From Grimontia celer (GTDB lineage Bacteria > Pseudomonadota > Gammaproteobacteria > Enterobacterales > Vibrionaceae), in assembly GCF_900055185.1 (NCBI RefSeq), contig NZ_FIZX01000006.1, positions 102,825 to 166,824 on the forward strand: 64,000 nt of DNA, written 5' to 3'. The position numbers and the translations under genes are program-made. The notes beneath the pieces were generated by a model that was not told where the DNA came from, did no database searches, and saw only the letters and a program-made list of their open reading frames with translations. Within the stretch, counting starts at the first letter, position 1, and the number at the start of each line of letters is the position of its first letter. Positions 29,407-39,685 of this stretch are shown one piece after another.

Positions 29407-30378
29407 TCAGAAGTCGTAACGCAGGCCGAATACCATCTCGTCTTCAGCAGCGTATGAAGAGCCAGCTTCTTCTGCGTTCAGCAGATTGAAGTTGTAAGAT
29501 GCGTATGCGCGGAAGTTGTCGTTGAAGTAGTGAGTTGCGTCGATTGCCAATGCGTCAACATCAGCTTTGTTTGCTACTTCCTTGTTACCGTAGGTAGTAG
29601 TGAACTTGGTTTGACCCATAGTGTAAGCTGCTGCCAGCTCGTAACCATCAACGTCTACTACTTTGCTGTAGCTATCGTTGTAAGCTTCACCAGTGTTGTA
29701 CAGAGCAGCTACGTAGAAGTCACCAAACGCGTAAGATACAGCAGTTTCCAGCTGGTTAGCTTCGCTGGTGTCTTTACCCTGGTCTGCGTAACCGATCGCC
29801 ATTGCCAAGCCGTTGTCCATCGCGTATTTAACAGCTGCTGAGTAGCCACCGTTACGGATTTCTACACCAGTTTTTTCGTCAACAGTGTCAGATACGTAGT
29901 TTGCTTTAACAGTCAGGCCACCAAACTCACCGACGTAAGTCAGGTTGTTGTCTGTGCGGTCTGCAACGGTGATTTTGCCGCTTGCAGCTGCACCGTGGTA
30001 AGACATGATATCAGTGAAGTCGGTGATCATGCCCAGAGAGCCGTCGTTCTTACCGTATGTTACTAGACCGAATTCAGAACCGATACCTGCGTAAACATAA
30101 CGTGTATCGTCTTTATCGCCGTTTTCGATTGCGTCGTTAGTAGTGAACTCTTGCTCAAAGAAACCTACACCGTATGCGCCTTCGCCAATTTGAGTGGTAC
30201 CCAGAACGTTCAGACGAACACGGCTGTTATCGGTGATGTCGCCATCTTTGATAGCTGCACGAGCTTCAGCACGACCGCCGATAGCCATAGAAGAAGTGCC
30301 GTCGTTAAAGATTTCAGCAGCAGATACAGAAGTAGAAGCAACAGCAGCTACAGCAAGAGCAATCAACTTTTTGTTCAT
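29407..30378 (-). CDS. ompU: Outer membrane general porin, OmpU-like
   Basis: A 323-residue trimeric beta-barrel porin with a clear signal peptide (MNKKLIALAVAAVASTSVSA, cleavage before AEIF) and a C-terminal Phe after FGLRYD, the signal for BamA insertion. Alternating strands such as TYVGEFGGLTVKANYV, AVKYAMDNGLAMAIGY and YELAAAYTMGQTKFTTTYG support a 16-strand barrel. The location between dacB and greA is that of Vibrio ompU, which ToxR controls in V. cholerae. Sequence alone does not exclude an OmpT/OmpC-type paralogue. The ribosome site is AAAGGA. Its 5'UTR contains a hairpin at 30411-30429. Confidence 0.88.
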   Translation of the reverse strand: MNKKLIALAVAAVASTSVSAAEIFNDGTSSMAIGGRAEARAAIKDGDITDNSRVRLNVLGTTQIGEGAYGVGFFEQEFTTNDAIENGDKDDTRYVYAGIGSEFGLVTYGKNDGSLGMITDFTDIMSYHGAAASGKITVADRTDNNLTYVGEFGGLTVKANYVSDTVDEKTGVEIRNGGYSAAVKYAMDNGLAMAIGYADQGKDTSEANQLETAVSYAFGDFYVAALYNTGEAYNDSYSKVVDVDGYELAAAYTMGQTKFTTTYGNKEVANKADVDALAIDATHYFNDNFRAYASYNFNLLNAEEAGSSYAAEDEMVFGLRYDF

Positions 30379-30854
30379 TACGTTGTCCTTTATATGAATT
30401 TGATTTTCGGGACGTTATCTCCAAACGTCGCGATGCCTTGTTTGTAACCGCTCCCGATTTGGGACTGTTAGTAAAACAATCAAAAAACAAATAGAAAACA
30501 CTGTTTTTTATATGAATGGAGATTACTAAGGGCTTTAATAACAGGTGGTTATGGGTTCTTGGTAAAGTTCATTGGGTGCGTGGTGATTTAGAAGTTTTTA
30601 TATTTAATTGCGAACTAAATCTCTATGTTATTGCTTTGATGTGTGACATGTGTTTGAGAAATACCCTCTAAAGTATGCATGGGTTTTTGCGCTCTCGGTT
30701 TTGATAAGCCCGGCTTTCAAATCGTTGGTGACCTGAACAGATAACTTGTTTACACTGAGATGAAAGTAATTCGTTGGCTGCGCTCAAACTCTGTCTGGGC
30801 GTGGCTTTGTTTTTGCCAAAACATATGGTTTTGGTCACAGAGGTAATGTCATTT
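30379..30854. promoter_or_regulatory. ompU-greA divergent spacer
   Basis: A 476-base AT-rich gap. In the ompU leader GACGTT (30411-30416) pairs with AACGTC (30424-30429). Further out lie A/T runs (30470-30515) of the kind bound by H-NS and ToxR, but I cannot place a proper ToxR repeat. No frame looks like a gene: the frame opening at 30774 is only an upstream extension of greA. Confidence 0.45.
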
Positions 30855-31328
30855 ATGGATAAAGTACCAATGACTGTGCGTGGCGAACAGCAATTGAGAG
30901 AAGAGCTGGACCGCCTGTTGAAACGCCGTCCGCTAATCACTCAAGCCATTGCTGAAGCACGCGAACTTGGTGACCTGAAAGAGAATGCGGAGTACCACGC
31001 TGCTCGTGAAGAGCAGGGCATTTGTGAAGCACAAATCCGTGATATTGAGTACAAGCTTTCTGTCGCTCAGGTGATCGACATTGCGAAGATGCCAAATAAT
31101 GGCAAGGTTATCTTCGGTTCGACTGTAACGCTTATTGACTGTAACACTGATGATGAGGTGACTTACCAAATCGTGGGTGATGACGAGGCGGATATTAAAC
31201 AGAACCTTATTTCTATCAACTCGCCGATTGCGCGAGGCCTTATCGGTAAAGAAGAAGGTGATGAAGTGTCCATCACCGTGCCGGGCGGCGTGAAAGAGTT
31301 TGAAATTGATAGCGTAGAATACGTATAA
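30855..31328 (+). CDS. greA: Transcription elongation factor GreA
   Basis: GreA enters the RNA polymerase secondary channel and stimulates cleavage of backtracked RNA. The 157-residue protein has the N-terminal coiled coil with the catalytic-tip acidic residues in the family motif [16 protein letters not shown]. The C-terminal FKBP-like domain has [32 protein letters not shown] chose the ATG at 30855 ([10 protein letters not shown]) from family length. An ATG at 30846, three codons earlier, is possible, but the GAGG site would be too close to it. A bidirectional terminator separates it from yhbY. Confidence 0.96.
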   Translation: MDKVPMTVRGEQQLREELDRLLKRRPLITQAIAEARELGDLKENAEYHAAREEQGICEAQIRDIEYKLSVAQVIDIAKMPNNGKVIFGSTVTLIDCNTDDEVTYQIVGDDEADIKQNLISINSPIARGLIGKEEGDEVSITVPGGVKEFEIDSVEYV

Positions 31329-31384
31329 ATGTTGGAAGCCTGTGAGCGGCAAAAATGTTAGCGTTTGTTACAGGCAACTGATGT

Positions 31385-31411
31385 AAAAAAGGCCGCTAAG
31401 CGGCCTCTTTT
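31385..31411. terminator. Bidirectional terminator between greA and yhbY
   Basis: AGGCCGC (31390-31396) pairs with GCGGCCT (31400-31406), with an A run before and a T-rich tail after. Confidence 0.92.
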
Positions 31412-31706
31412 ATTTGCGTGGCAATTCGATTTTGCGCTCTTCGCTTTGGCGGTACAGAACCAGAACTTTACCGATAACCTGTACTTTCTCTGCTTTAGTT
31501 TCACGAACGATTGCGTCTACAATCAGGTTCTTAGTGTCGCGATCTTCTGATGCCACTTTCACCTTGATCAGTTCGTGATGATCGAGAGCGATTTCAATCT
31601 CAGCAAGCACGGCTTCTGTCAGGCCATTTGCACCCATGAGTACAACCGGTTTCAGGTTGTGTGCCAGACCTTTCAGATACTGTTTTTGTTTTGTGCTTAG
31701 ATTCAT
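31410..31706 (-). CDS. yhbY: Ribosome-assembly RNA-binding protein YhbY (CRM domain)
   Basis: A 98-residue single CRS1-YhbY (CRM) domain protein that binds pre-50S particles. The GxxG-type RNA-binding loop is seen as MGANGLTEAV, preceded by the basic LKGLAHNLKPVV, and followed by ALDHHELIKVKVASED. The C-terminus is basic (SEERKIELPRK). It is divergent from rlmE, which also acts on the 50S subunit; the pair is conserved next to greA and ftsH. Confidence 0.95.
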   Translation of the reverse strand: MNLSTKQKQYLKGLAHNLKPVVLMGANGLTEAVLAEIEIALDHHELIKVKVASEDRDTKNLIVDAIVRETKAEKVQVIGKVLVLYRQSEERKIELPRK

Positions 31707-31837
31707 TGATGACTCGATTTCTTGTTTTATCGGGGTTGAAAACGTGACATTCTACCGCCATCTCTATCCAAACTGAACAAATATCCCCCTGAATCATCCG
31801 CAAGAACTTTGCGGCAGTATTGTGGGCTAGGTAAAAC

Positions 31838-32467
31838 ATGAGCAAAAAGAAACACTCAGCGAGCTCTGGTCGCTGGTTGAAAGAACATTTTGATGATAAA
31901 TATGTTCAGGAAGCCCAGAAAAAAGGCTTTCGTTCGAGAGCAATTTTTAAACTCGATGAGATCCAGGGTAAAGATAAGCTGCTTAAACCGGGTATGACTA
32001 TTGTGGATTTGGGTGCTGCCCCTGGTGGTTGGTCCCAATACGCAGTAGAGCAGGTCGGTGATAGTGGACAGGTCATTGCCTGTGATATTCTGCCTATGGA
32101 CTCTCTTCCTGGCGTGGCATTTTTGCAAGGCGACTTCCGTGAAGAAGCGGTGTTGAATGCGCTGCTTGACCGTATCCAGCCAGACATGGTTGATGTGGTG
32201 ATGTCAGACATGGCACCAAATATGAGCGGAAACTTGGCTTCAGATCAGCCACGCGCCATGTACCTTGTTGAGCTTGCATTGGACATGTGTCGTGAAGTCT
32301 TGGCACCAAACGGTTCATTTATTGTCAAAGTTTTCCAAGGTGAAGGCTTTGATCAGTACTTGGCTGAAGTGCGTAAGATGTTTAAAGCGGTTAAAATCCG
32401 TAAACCTGATTCCTCCCGTGCACGTTCGCGCGAGGTCTACATTGTGGCTACAGGGTATAAACTGTAG
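31838..32467 (+). CDS. rlmE: 23S rRNA U2552 2'-O-methyltransferase RlmE (RrmJ/FtsJ)
   Basis: RlmE methylates the ribose of U2552 in the peptidyl-transferase A loop, a late step of 50S assembly. The 209-residue protein shows the basic N-terminus, the SAM-binding motif [14 protein letters not shown] and the [13 protein letters not shown] segment. Its catalytic K-D-K-E tetrad includes the Lys in [10 protein letters not shown] and the Lys in [11 protein letters not shown]. ftsH follows 41 bases downstream, forming the heat-shock pair known in E. coli. Confidence 0.97.
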   Translation: MSKKKHSASSGRWLKEHFDDKYVQEAQKKGFRSRAIFKLDEIQGKDKLLKPGMTIVDLGAAPGGWSQYAVEQVGDSGQVIACDILPMDSLPGVAFLQGDFREEAVLNALLDRIQPDMVDVVMSDMAPNMSGNLASDQPRAMYLVELALDMCREVLAPNGSFIVKVFQGEGFDQYLAEVRKMFKAVKIRKPDSSRARSREVYIVATGYKL

Positions 32468-32508
32468 TACTCTACCATTATTAATATAGTTTTTGCGGGG
32501 CTAACACC

Positions 32509-34467
32509 TTGAGTGACATGGCAAAAAACTTGATTTTATGGCTGGTTATCGCTGTCGTATTAATGTCTGTGTTCCAAAGCTTTGGACCGGGTGACAGTGC
32601 TGGCCGTCAAGTCGACTACACAACGTTCGTCCAAGAGATAGGACAGGATAAAATACAGGATGTACAGTTCGATAACCGCGAACTGAAAGTGACACGTCGT
32701 GATGGCACTGGCTATGTCACGTATATGCCTGTACTCCAAGACCCTAAACTGCTGGATGATCTGATCAACGCTAAAGTTCAGGTGCGTGGTACACCGCCTG
32801 AAGAACCAAGCATTCTTGCGTCTATCTTCATCTCTTGGTTCCCGATGCTGCTGCTTATCGGTGTATGGATTTTCTTCATGCGTCAAATGCAAGGCGGTGG
32901 CGGAAAAGGCGCGATGTCTTTTGGTAAGTCAAAAGCGCGCATGATGAGCGAAGAGCAAATCAAAACCACTTTTGCCGATGTTGCTGGCTGTGACGAAGCA
33001 AAAGAAGACGTCAAAGAACTGGTTGATTACCTGCGTGACCCAAGCCGTTTCCAGAAACTGGGTGGTAAGATCCCAACCGGTGTTCTTATGGTTGGTCCTC
33101 CTGGTACCGGTAAAACCCTGCTTGCAAAAGCCATTGCGGGTGAAGCAAAAGTACCTTTCTTCACGATTTCTGGTTCTGACTTCGTTGAAATGTTCGTGGG
33201 TGTTGGTGCATCACGTGTACGTGACATGTTTGAACAAGCGAAGAAAGCATCGCCTTGTATCATCTTTATTGATGAGATCGATGCAGTAGGTCGCCAACGT
33301 GGTGCAGGTTTAGGTGGTGGTCACGACGAGCGTGAGCAAACACTGAACCAAATGCTGGTTGAAATGGATGGCTTTGAGGGTAACGAAGGCATCATTGTTA
33401 TTGCAGCAACTAACCGCCCAGACGTTCTTGACCCAGCGCTACTGCGTCCAGGCCGTTTCGACCGTCAGGTTGTTGTTGGTCTGCCTGATGTGCGTGGCCG
33501 TGAGCAGATTCTGAAAGTTCACATGCGTAAAGTCCCATTGGGCAGCGATGTCGAAGCATCACTGATTGCCCGTGGTACCCCAGGATTCTCTGGTGCAGAT
33601 CTGGCAAACCTTGTTAATGAAGCGGCTCTGTTTGCAGCACGTGGTAACAAGCGCGTTGTCTCTATGGTTGAGTTTGAACTTGCGAAAGACAAAATCATGA
33701 TGGGCGCAGAGCGCAAGTCTATGGTGATGTCTGAAGAGGTCAAAGAATCAACGGCATACCACGAAGCAGGCCACGCTGTTGTTGGTCGCTTGGTGCCAGA
33801 ACATGACCCAGTATACAAAGTCTCTATCATCCCACGTGGCCGTGCGTTGGGTGTGACAATGTATCTACCTGAGCAAGACCGCGTCAGCATGTCTCGCCAG
33901 CACTTGGAGTCGATGATTTCGAGTCTGTACGGTGGCCGACTGGCTGAAGAGCTCATTTACGGTGTGGACAAAGTGTCTACTGGCGCATCTAATGATATTG
34001 AGCGTGCAACAGATATTGCCCGTAAGATGGTGACTCAATGGGGCTTCTCTGAGAAATTAGGTCCACTGCTGTATGCAGAAGACGAAGGTGAAGTGTTCCT
34101 TGGTCGCTCTGTTACACAGAGCAAGCACATGTCTGATGAGACTGCACGTCTTATCGATGGTGAAATCCGTGAACTGATTGACCGTAACTATCTACGTGCG
34201 CGCAAGATCATCGAAGAAAACATGGATATCATGCATGCGATGAAAGATGCATTGATGAAGTACGAAACTATCGATGCTGCGCAAATTGATGACCTGATGG
34301 CAAGACGCCCTGTTCGTGAGCCCGCCGGCTGGTCTGCTGATGACAGTTCAGATAACACGCCGACCAAGCCAAGCGCCGAAGCCAGCTCTAGCGACGTTCC
34401 TCCGTCTTCGGACGAAGTGGAAACTGGCAACAAGTCAGTCGACCCAGACGGTAAGTCGGAAGCGTAA
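32509..34467 (+). CDS. ftsH: ATP-dependent zinc metalloprotease FtsH
   Basis: Membrane-bound AAA+ protease degrading LpxC, sigma-32 and damaged membrane proteins. The 652-residue protein has two N-terminal membrane helices (about 5-23 and 100-121) around a small periplasmic domain. Walker A is GPPGTGKT at 196-203, Walker B is IIFIDEIDA, and the second region of homology is [20 protein letters not shown]. The zinc motif HEAGH is at 418-422. The start is taken as TTG at 32509 because GGGG lies eight bases upstream; ATG at 32518 (MAKNLIL) is the alternative. The acidic, Ser/Pro-rich tail (about 610-652) is disordered. Confidence 0.97.
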   Translation: MSDMAKNLILWLVIAVVLMSVFQSFGPGDSAGRQVDYTTFVQEIGQDKIQDVQFDNRELKVTRRDGTGYVTYMPVLQDPKLLDDLINAKVQVRGTPPEEPSILASIFISWFPMLLLIGVWIFFMRQMQGGGGKGAMSFGKSKARMMSEEQIKTTFADVAGCDEAKEDVKELVDYLRDPSRFQKLGGKIPTGVLMVGPPGTGKTLLAKAIAGEAKVPFFTISGSDFVEMFVGVGASRVRDMFEQAKKASPCIIFIDEIDAVGRQRGAGLGGGHDEREQTLNQMLVEMDGFEGNEGIIVIAATNRPDVLDPALLRPGRFDRQVVVGLPDVRGREQILKVHMRKVPLGSDVEASLIARGTPGFSGADLANLVNEAALFAARGNKRVVSMVEFELAKDKIMMGAERKSMVMSEEVKESTAYHEAGHAVVGRLVPEHDPVYKVSIIPRGRALGVTMYLPEQDRVSMSRQHLESMISSLYGGRLAEELIYGVDKVSTGASNDIERATDIARKMVTQWGFSEKLGPLLYAEDEGEVFLGRSVTQSKHMSDETARLIDGEIRELIDRNYLRARKIIEENMDIMHAMKDALMKYETIDAAQIDDLMARRPVREPAGWSADDSSDNTPTKPSAEASSSDVPPSSDEVETGNKSVDPDGKSEA

Positions 34468-34486
34468 TTGGTGATTGAAACCGACA

Positions 34487-34516
34487 AAACCCCGGGATAA
34501 CTCGGGGTTTTTCTTT
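34487..34516 (+). terminator. Terminator after ftsH
   Basis: AAACCCCG (34487-34494) pairs with CGGGGTTT (34503-34510), with T-rich sequence after. Confidence 0.92.
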
Positions 34517-34554
34517 TATCTGTAGAAAATTCTCTACCCGAACAAAGCCTTCAT

Positions 34555-35406
34555 ATGAAACTCGTCAGTAAAAATAAAACCCTCGATCTGTCTTCTTCAC
34601 AGGTAATGGGCATCCTCAACGTGACCCCTGATTCGTTTTCTGATGGCGGACAATTCAACCGGTTAGATACTGCTCTCCATCATGCTGAAGCCATGTTAAA
34701 AGCTGGTGCAACTATTTTGGATATTGGCGGTGAATCGACCCGTCCTGGTGCCGCAGACGTTTCCTTGGAAGAAGAGTTGGAACGTGTGGTTCCTGCTATC
34801 GAAGCTATTCGTTCTCGCTTTGACTGTTGGATATCTATAGATACCAGTAAAGCAGCAGTCATGCGTGAAGCAGTGGCTTCCGGTGCCGATATTATCAATG
34901 ATGTACGTGCTCTTCAGGAGCCACAGGCATTGGAAGAGGCAGCAAAAGCCAATGTGCCGGTGTGCCTCATGCATATGCAGGGACAACCGCGTACCATGCA
35001 AACCAATCCAACCTACGATGATTTGTTTGGAGATATTTTTGCCTTCTTTGATGCTCGCTTGAAAGCGTGCGAAGGGGTAGGAATTGAAAAGAGCAAGGTT
35101 ATTCTGGATCCGGGATTTGGATTTGGGAAAACACTGACACATAACTATCAGCTACTTGCAAAGCTGGAAGATTTTCATCGACTTGGCCTACCAGTTCTGG
35201 CGGGAATGTCTCGAAAGTCTATGATTTTTAAATTATTAGAAAAATCCCCAACCGAGATTCTCGGGGGGAGCTTAGCTTGCGCCACCATTGCTGCGTTGAA
35301 AGGGGCTCAAATCATCCGCGTTCATGACGTGGCTGAAACCTCTGATGTCGTCCGCGTTGTGAACACAATGCGAGAAGCAGCAGGTAAATTTGGAGATACA
35401 CAATGA
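34555..35406 (+). CDS. folP: Dihydropteroate synthase FolP
   Basis: FolP condenses p-aminobenzoate with dihydropterin pyrophosphate and is the target of sulfonamides. The 283-residue TIM-barrel protein has [15 protein letters not shown], the second loop [16 protein letters not shown], and DPGFGFGKT. The C-terminal SRKSMI and IRVHDVAET segments are also present. The residues around these loops look like the drug-sensitive wild type, though resistance cannot be judged by eye. Its last four bases overlap the glmM start (ATGA), indicating coupling. Confidence 0.97.
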   Translation: MKLVSKNKTLDLSSSQVMGILNVTPDSFSDGGQFNRLDTALHHAEAMLKAGATILDIGGESTRPGAADVSLEEELERVVPAIEAIRSRFDCWISIDTSKAAVMREAVASGADIINDVRALQEPQALEEAAKANVPVCLMHMQGQPRTMQTNPTYDDLFGDIFAFFDARLKACEGVGIEKSKVILDPGFGFGKTLTHNYQLLAKLEDFHRLGLPVLAGMSRKSMIFKLLEKSPTEILGGSLACATIAALKGAQIIRVHDVAETSDVVRVVNTMREAAGKFGDTQ

Positions 35407-36740
35407 CAGAACGTAAGTACTTCGGCACTGACGGTGTCCGCGGTAAAGTGGGCCAATTCCCAATCACGCCTGATTTCATCCTTAAGCTTGGCTGGGCGGC
35501 GGGTCGCGTACTGAGCCAGCAGGGCACCAAGAAAGTACTGATTGGTAAAGACACGCGCATTTCTGGTTACATGCTGGAATCAGCGTTGGAAGCAGGACTC
35601 TCAGCTGCGGGCCTGCAGGCTGCTTTCACAGGGCCAATGCCAACTCCAGCCATTGCCTACCTGACGCAAACATTTCGTGCTGAAGCAGGTATTGTGATTT
35701 CAGCTTCACACAACCCTTACTACGATAACGGCATCAAGTTCTTCTCATCAGAAGGAACCAAACTACCGGATGCCATTGAACTTGCGATTGAAGCTGAGCT
35801 TGAAAAGCCACTGACCTGTGTAGAGTCGGCGCAACTAGGTAAGGCAAAACGTATTGTTGATGCAGCAGGTCGCTATATCGAATTCTGTAAGGGCGCCTTC
35901 CCTTCTGAAATGAACCTTAAGGGTATGAAGATAGTTATCGACTGTGCCCATGGAGCGACCTATCACATTGCACCTTCCGTGTTTAAAGAGCTGGGTGCAG
36001 ATGTTATCGCGATGGGTGTAGAACCAAACGGTACCAATATCAATGATGAAGTGGGCGCAACTGATGTACGTGCGCTTCAGGCTCGTGTGGTAGAAGAGCA
36101 AGCTATGCTGGGTATCGCCTTCGATGGTGACGGTGACCGTGTCATCATGGTTGATCATGAGGGTAACAAAGTTGACGGTGATCAGATTGCTTATATCATC
36201 GCCCGTGAGTCACTGCGCCGCGGTGAACTGAAAGGCGGGGTAGTGGGCACATTGATGACTAATATGGGGATGGAAGTGGCGCTGAAAAACCTTGGCATTC
36301 CATTTACCCGTGCCAAAGTGGGCGACCGCTATGTGATGGAAAAGCTGTTGGAAAACGGCTGGACGATCGGCGCGGAAAACTCAGGTCATGTCATTTTGCT
36401 GGATAAAGTGACAACGGGTGATGCGATTGTTGCGGCGTTGCAAGTGTTGGCAAGTGTTGTCGGTACCGGTATGTCTTTAAAAGAGCTGTGCGACGGCATG
36501 AGCATGTTCCCGCAAGTGCTTGAAAACGTGCGTTTCAGTGGCGATAGCGACCCTCTGGAGTCTGACGCTGTTCTTTCAGCGAAAGCCTCTGTTGAAGATA
36601 AACTTGGCGAGACAGGTCGCGTGTTGCTGCGTAAATCTGGCACTGAACCGCTGATCCGCGTTATGGTGGAAGGCGAAAATGCGGATGACGTAAAAGCTTA
36701 CGCATTGGAAATTGCAGATGCGGTGAAAGCAAACTGCTAA
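35403..36740 (+). CDS. glmM: Phosphoglucosamine mutase GlmM
   Basis: GlmM converts glucosamine-6-phosphate to glucosamine-1-phosphate for UDP-GlcNAc, a precursor of peptidoglycan and LPS. The 445-residue protein has the phosphoserine Ser102 in [15 protein letters not shown], the same position as in E. coli. The metal loop is DGDGDR, followed by the sugar-binding GAENSGH and the phosphate-binding [15 protein letters not shown]. It is fused in operon with folP by a four-base overlap. Confidence 0.98.
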   Translation: MTERKYFGTDGVRGKVGQFPITPDFILKLGWAAGRVLSQQGTKKVLIGKDTRISGYMLESALEAGLSAAGLQAAFTGPMPTPAIAYLTQTFRAEAGIVISASHNPYYDNGIKFFSSEGTKLPDAIELAIEAELEKPLTCVESAQLGKAKRIVDAAGRYIEFCKGAFPSEMNLKGMKIVIDCAHGATYHIAPSVFKELGADVIAMGVEPNGTNINDEVGATDVRALQARVVEEQAMLGIAFDGDGDRVIMVDHEGNKVDGDQIAYIIARESLRRGELKGGVVGTLMTNMGMEVALKNLGIPFTRAKVGDRYVMEKLLENGWTIGAENSGHVILLDKVTTGDAIVAALQVLASVVGTGMSLKELCDGMSMFPQVLENVRFSGDSDPLESDAVLSAKASVEDKLGETGRVLLRKSGTEPLIRVMVEGENADDVKAYALEIADAVKANC

Positions 36741-36951
36741 TTTCAAAGTCCTTACAAGGATTGTTATGGGGCGGGAGCGTCCGGTTGGTCACAAGATGTG
36801 CAAACGAAATGAAAAGTCCTGTTTTTTTGCATTTTTCACTTGTTTCACCTGCTGGCATTCGTTAGTATTCTCCCGCTCCCAATGATGGGAGTTGCGCTGG
36901 TGAACTTGAATTGGTCATCTGGCTCAACAATTTGGAACATAGGTGGAACCC

Positions 36952-37284
36952 ATGTACGAAATTCTACTTGTGATTTATCTGTTGGCCGCACTTGCTGTTA
37001 TTGGCCTGGTACTGGTTCAACAAGGTAAAGGCGCAGATATGGGAGCCTCATTTGGGGCTGGAGCATCAAACACTGTGTTTGGCTCTGGCGGCTCTGGAAA
37101 CTTCCTCACCCGAATGACCGCGATCTTCGCGACGATATTTTTTATTCTCAGCCTAGTGCTAGGTAATCTGACTGCTAAGCAGACAGAAGCAGGCGGAGAA
37201 TATGATGACTTGAGCGTTCCAGTGGAACAAGTTCAGTCAGGTGATGTGCCAGCTGCTGGTAACAACAGCGACATCCCGAATTAA
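36952..37284 (+). CDS. secG: Protein translocase subunit SecG
   Basis: SecG is the small auxiliary subunit of the SecYEG channel. The 110-residue protein has two membrane helices (about 2-22 and 52-72) separated by the conserved glycine-rich loop VLVQQGKGADMGASFGAG, and a hydrophilic tail. I start at the ATG at 36952, with AGGTGG just upstream; a GTG three codons earlier is inside that site. The leader contains a hairpin CTCCCA/TGGGAG at 36876-36891. Two tRNA genes follow, as in E. coli (secG-leuU). Confidence 0.95.
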   Translation: MYEILLVIYLLAALAVIGLVLVQQGKGADMGASFGAGASNTVFGSGGSGNFLTRMTAIFATIFFILSLVLGNLTAKQTEAGGEYDDLSVPVEQVQSGDVPAAGNNSDIPN

Positions 37285-37292
37285 TACCTTTC

Positions 37293-37379
37293 GCTGAGGT
37301 GGTGGAATTGGTAGACACGCTGTCTTGAGGGGGCAGTGCCTTAACAGGCGTGCGGGTTCAAGTCCCGCTCTCAGCACCA
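37293..37379 (+). tRNA. tRNA-Leu (GAG)
   Basis: 87-base class II tRNA with encoded CCA. The acceptor stem GCTGAGG pairs with TCTCAGC (last pair G-U). The anticodon loop TTGAGGG gives GAG, the variable arm is long as usual for leucine, and the T arm GCGGGTTCAAGTCCCGC is intact. It starts eight bases after secG. Confidence 0.97.
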
Positions 37380-37409
37380 AATTTAAAGTCCTGAATAAGG
37401 CCATCGCAC

Positions 37410-37439
37410 TTGAAATAGTGCATGAGGCGACGATATAAT
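37410..37439 (+). promoter_or_regulatory. Promoter of initiator tRNA and the nusA operon
   Basis: TTGAAA (37410-37415), an 18-base spacer and TATAAT (37434-37439), followed by the GC-containing discriminator GTGCGCC. It lies between the two tRNA genes, so the initiator tRNA has its own start. Confidence 0.75.
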
Positions 37440-37453
37440 GTGCGCCGTTCGGA

Positions 37454-37530
<77 letters not shown>

Positions 37531-37607
37531 CTTTGAGGTGATTGTTTATAGAGACCGAAACAGTCACTGGTCATGAGAAATCATGGCATCAGGGTCCAGT
37601 TACATTA

Positions 37608-37630
37608 AACCCCGAAATTCGGGGTTTTTT
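37608..37630 (+). terminator. Terminator/attenuator after tRNA-fMet
   Basis: AACCCCG pairs with CGGGGTT around 37608-37626, followed by six T. Read-through is needed for this promoter to feed rimP-nusA-infB. Confidence 0.88.
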
Positions 37631-37663
37631 GTTATCTGAAGATGACCATTCGGATGGATGACT

Positions 37664-37684
37664 GGGCTTTTAGGCCCTTTTTTT
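37664..37684 (+). terminator. Second attenuator-like hairpin before rimP
   Basis: GGGC (37664-37667) pairs with GCCC (37674-37677), followed by seven T. It is short, hence probably partial. With the preceding terminator it makes two tandem stops ahead of the NusA operon, suitable for NusA-dependent control. Confidence 0.6.
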
Positions 37685-37699
37685 ATTTCTGGGGTTTGT

Positions 37700-38155
37700 A
37701 TGACCGGACTAGAGAAACAGCTTCATGCCTTGCTTGAAGCGCCTGTAGAGGCACTGGATTACGAACTGGTCGGGCTTGAGTTTGTTCGCGCAGGACAACA
37801 CTCCACCCTTCGTATCTATATCGATCACGAAAACGGCATCACAGTCGAGGATTGTGCAGAAGTTAGCCGTCAGGTTAGCGCAGTAATGGACGTTGAAGAT
37901 CCAATCACTGTGGCTTACAGCCTGGAAGTATCGTCTCCTGGTTTGGAGCGACCATTATTTAAAGCTGAACATTATCAGCGCTTTGTTGGCCATGAAGTGA
38001 ACATTGTGCTGAAGATGGCCATGCAGAACCGCCGCAAGTGGAAAGGTGACATTCTTTCTGTCGAAGGCGAAACCGTCACCATCAAGGTCGATGGCAACGA
38101 AGAAGCGTTCGCCCTGAGCAATATCGCCAAGGCCAACCTGGTTCCTTCATTTTAA
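37700..38155 (+). CDS. rimP: Ribosome maturation factor RimP
   Basis: RimP assists 30S subunit maturation by promoting binding of S12 and other proteins. The 151-residue protein matches E. coli RimP along its length ([66 protein letters not shown]). The ATG at 37700 has GGGG six bases upstream; an in-frame start at 37658 would lie in the preceding hairpin and is rejected. It is the first protein gene of the nusA-infB operon. Confidence 0.96.
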   Translation: MTGLEKQLHALLEAPVEALDYELVGLEFVRAGQHSTLRIYIDHENGITVEDCAEVSRQVSAVMDVEDPITVAYSLEVSSPGLERPLFKAEHYQRFVGHEVNIVLKMAMQNRRKWKGDILSVEGETVTIKVDGNEEAFALSNIAKANLVPSF

Positions 38156-38176
38156 GGTTAAATGAGGCATTAGTTC

Positions 38177-39664
38177 ATGAACAAAGAAATCTTGGCTGTC
38201 GTAGAAGCGGTATCCAACGAAAAAGCAGTTCCACGTGAGCGCATTTTTGAAGCACTGGAAACGGCGCTGGCTACAGCTACAAAGAAAAAATACGAAGCTG
38301 ACATCGATGTACGTGTTGCTATCGATCGTAAAACTGGTGAGTTTGACACCTTCCGCCGCTGGTTGGTGGTAGAAGAAGTGGCGCTGCCAACGCGTGAAAT
38401 CACGTTGGAAGCGGCGCAATTTGAAGATGAAACGCTGGATCTGGGTGGTTTCGTTGAAGACGAAATCGAATCAGTGACGTTTGACCGCATCACGACTCAA
38501 ACTGCGAAGCAAGTGATCGTGCAGAAAGTACGTGAAGCAGAGCGCGCCCAAGTGGTTGAGCAGTTCATGGATAACGAAGGTGAGCTGATCACCGGTGTGG
38601 TTAAGAAAGTAAATCGTGATGTGATTATCGTCGATCTGGGTAACAATGCAGAAGCGGCAATCCAGCGTGACGATCAACTGCCACGTGAAAACTTCCGTCC
38701 AGGCGACCGCGTTCGTGGTTTGCTGTATGCTGTACGCCCAGAAGCGCGCGGTTTCCAGCTATTCATGACCCGCTCTAAGCCAGAAATGCTGATCGAACTG
38801 TTCCGCATTGAAGTGCCAGAAATCGGCGAAGAAATGATCGAAGTGATGGGCGCGGCTCGTGACCCAGGCTCTCGTGCAAAAATTGCGGTTAAGACCAATG
38901 ACAAACGTATCGACCCAGTTGGTGCGTGTGTGGGCATGCGCGGTGCGCGTGTCCAGGCTGTTTCTGGTGAGCTGGGTGGTGAGCGTATCGATATCGTTCT
39001 GTGGGACGATAACCCAGCGCAATTCGTTATTAACGCGATGGCACCAGCTGATGTTGCTTCTATCATCGTTGACGAAGACACTCACGCGATGGACATCGCC
39101 GTTGAAGCTGACAATCTGGCACAGGCTATCGGCCGTAACGGTCAAAACGTTCGTCTGGCTTCTCAGCTGACTGGCTGGGAACTGAACGTAATGACAGTTG
39201 AAGATCTTCAGAAGAAGCATCAGGAAGAAGCTGGTCAGTCTATCGAACTGTTCAGCAAGCACCTTGATATCGACGAAGACTTCGCTGCAGTGCTGGTTGA
39301 AGAAGGTTTCACAACGCTGGAAGAAGTGGCATACGTACCAGCAGCAGAGCTTCTGGAAATCAATGGTCTAGATGAAGACACAGTTGATGAATTGCGTAAC
39401 CGTGCGAAAGAAGCACTGACCACTATTGCGTTGGCAAAAGAAGAAATCCTTGATGGTGCAGAGCCAGCAGAAGACTTGCTTGGTCTGGAAGGTTTGGAGC
39501 GTGAAATGGCGTTCCGCCTGGCGTCGAAAGGCGTTTGCACTCTGGAAGATCTGGCTGACCAAGGCACAGATGATCTTCTGGATATCGAGGGAATGGATGA
39601 AGTTAAAGCGGGCGAGCTGATTATGGCTGCGCGCAATATTTGCTGGTTCAGCGACGAAGCTTAA
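38177..39664 (+). CDS. nusA: Transcription termination/antitermination factor NusA
   Basis: NusA binds RNA polymerase and nascent RNA and modulates pausing, termination and antitermination. The 495-residue protein has the N-terminal polymerase-binding domain (1-130), an S1 domain (about 135-200, [21 protein letters not shown]), and two KH domains (about 200-345, [14 protein letters not shown] and [19 protein letters not shown]). Two C-terminal acidic repeats follow (about 360-490), the alpha-CTD-binding type found in enterics and vibrios. The position between rimP and infB is universal in Proteobacteria. Confidence 0.98.
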   Translation: MNKEILAVVEAVSNEKAVPRERIFEALETALATATKKKYEADIDVRVAIDRKTGEFDTFRRWLVVEEVALPTREITLEAAQFEDETLDLGGFVEDEIESVTFDRITTQTAKQVIVQKVREAERAQVVEQFMDNEGELITGVVKKVNRDVIIVDLGNNAEAAIQRDDQLPRENFRPGDRVRGLLYAVRPEARGFQLFMTRSKPEMLIELFRIEVPEIGEEMIEVMGAARDPGSRAKIAVKTNDKRIDPVGACVGMRGARVQAVSGELGGERIDIVLWDDNPAQFVINAMAPADVASIIVDEDTHAMDIAVEADNLAQAIGRNGQNVRLASQLTGWELNVMTVEDLQKKHQEEAGQSIELFSKHLDIDEDFAAVLVEEGFTTLEEVAYVPAAELLEINGLDEDTVDELRNRAKEALTTIALAKEEILDGAEPAEDLLGLEGLEREMAFRLASKGVCTLEDLADQGTDDLLDIEGMDEVKAGELIMAARNICWFSDEA

Positions 39665-39685
39665 GCGCAGCAAAGGAGGAGCAGA

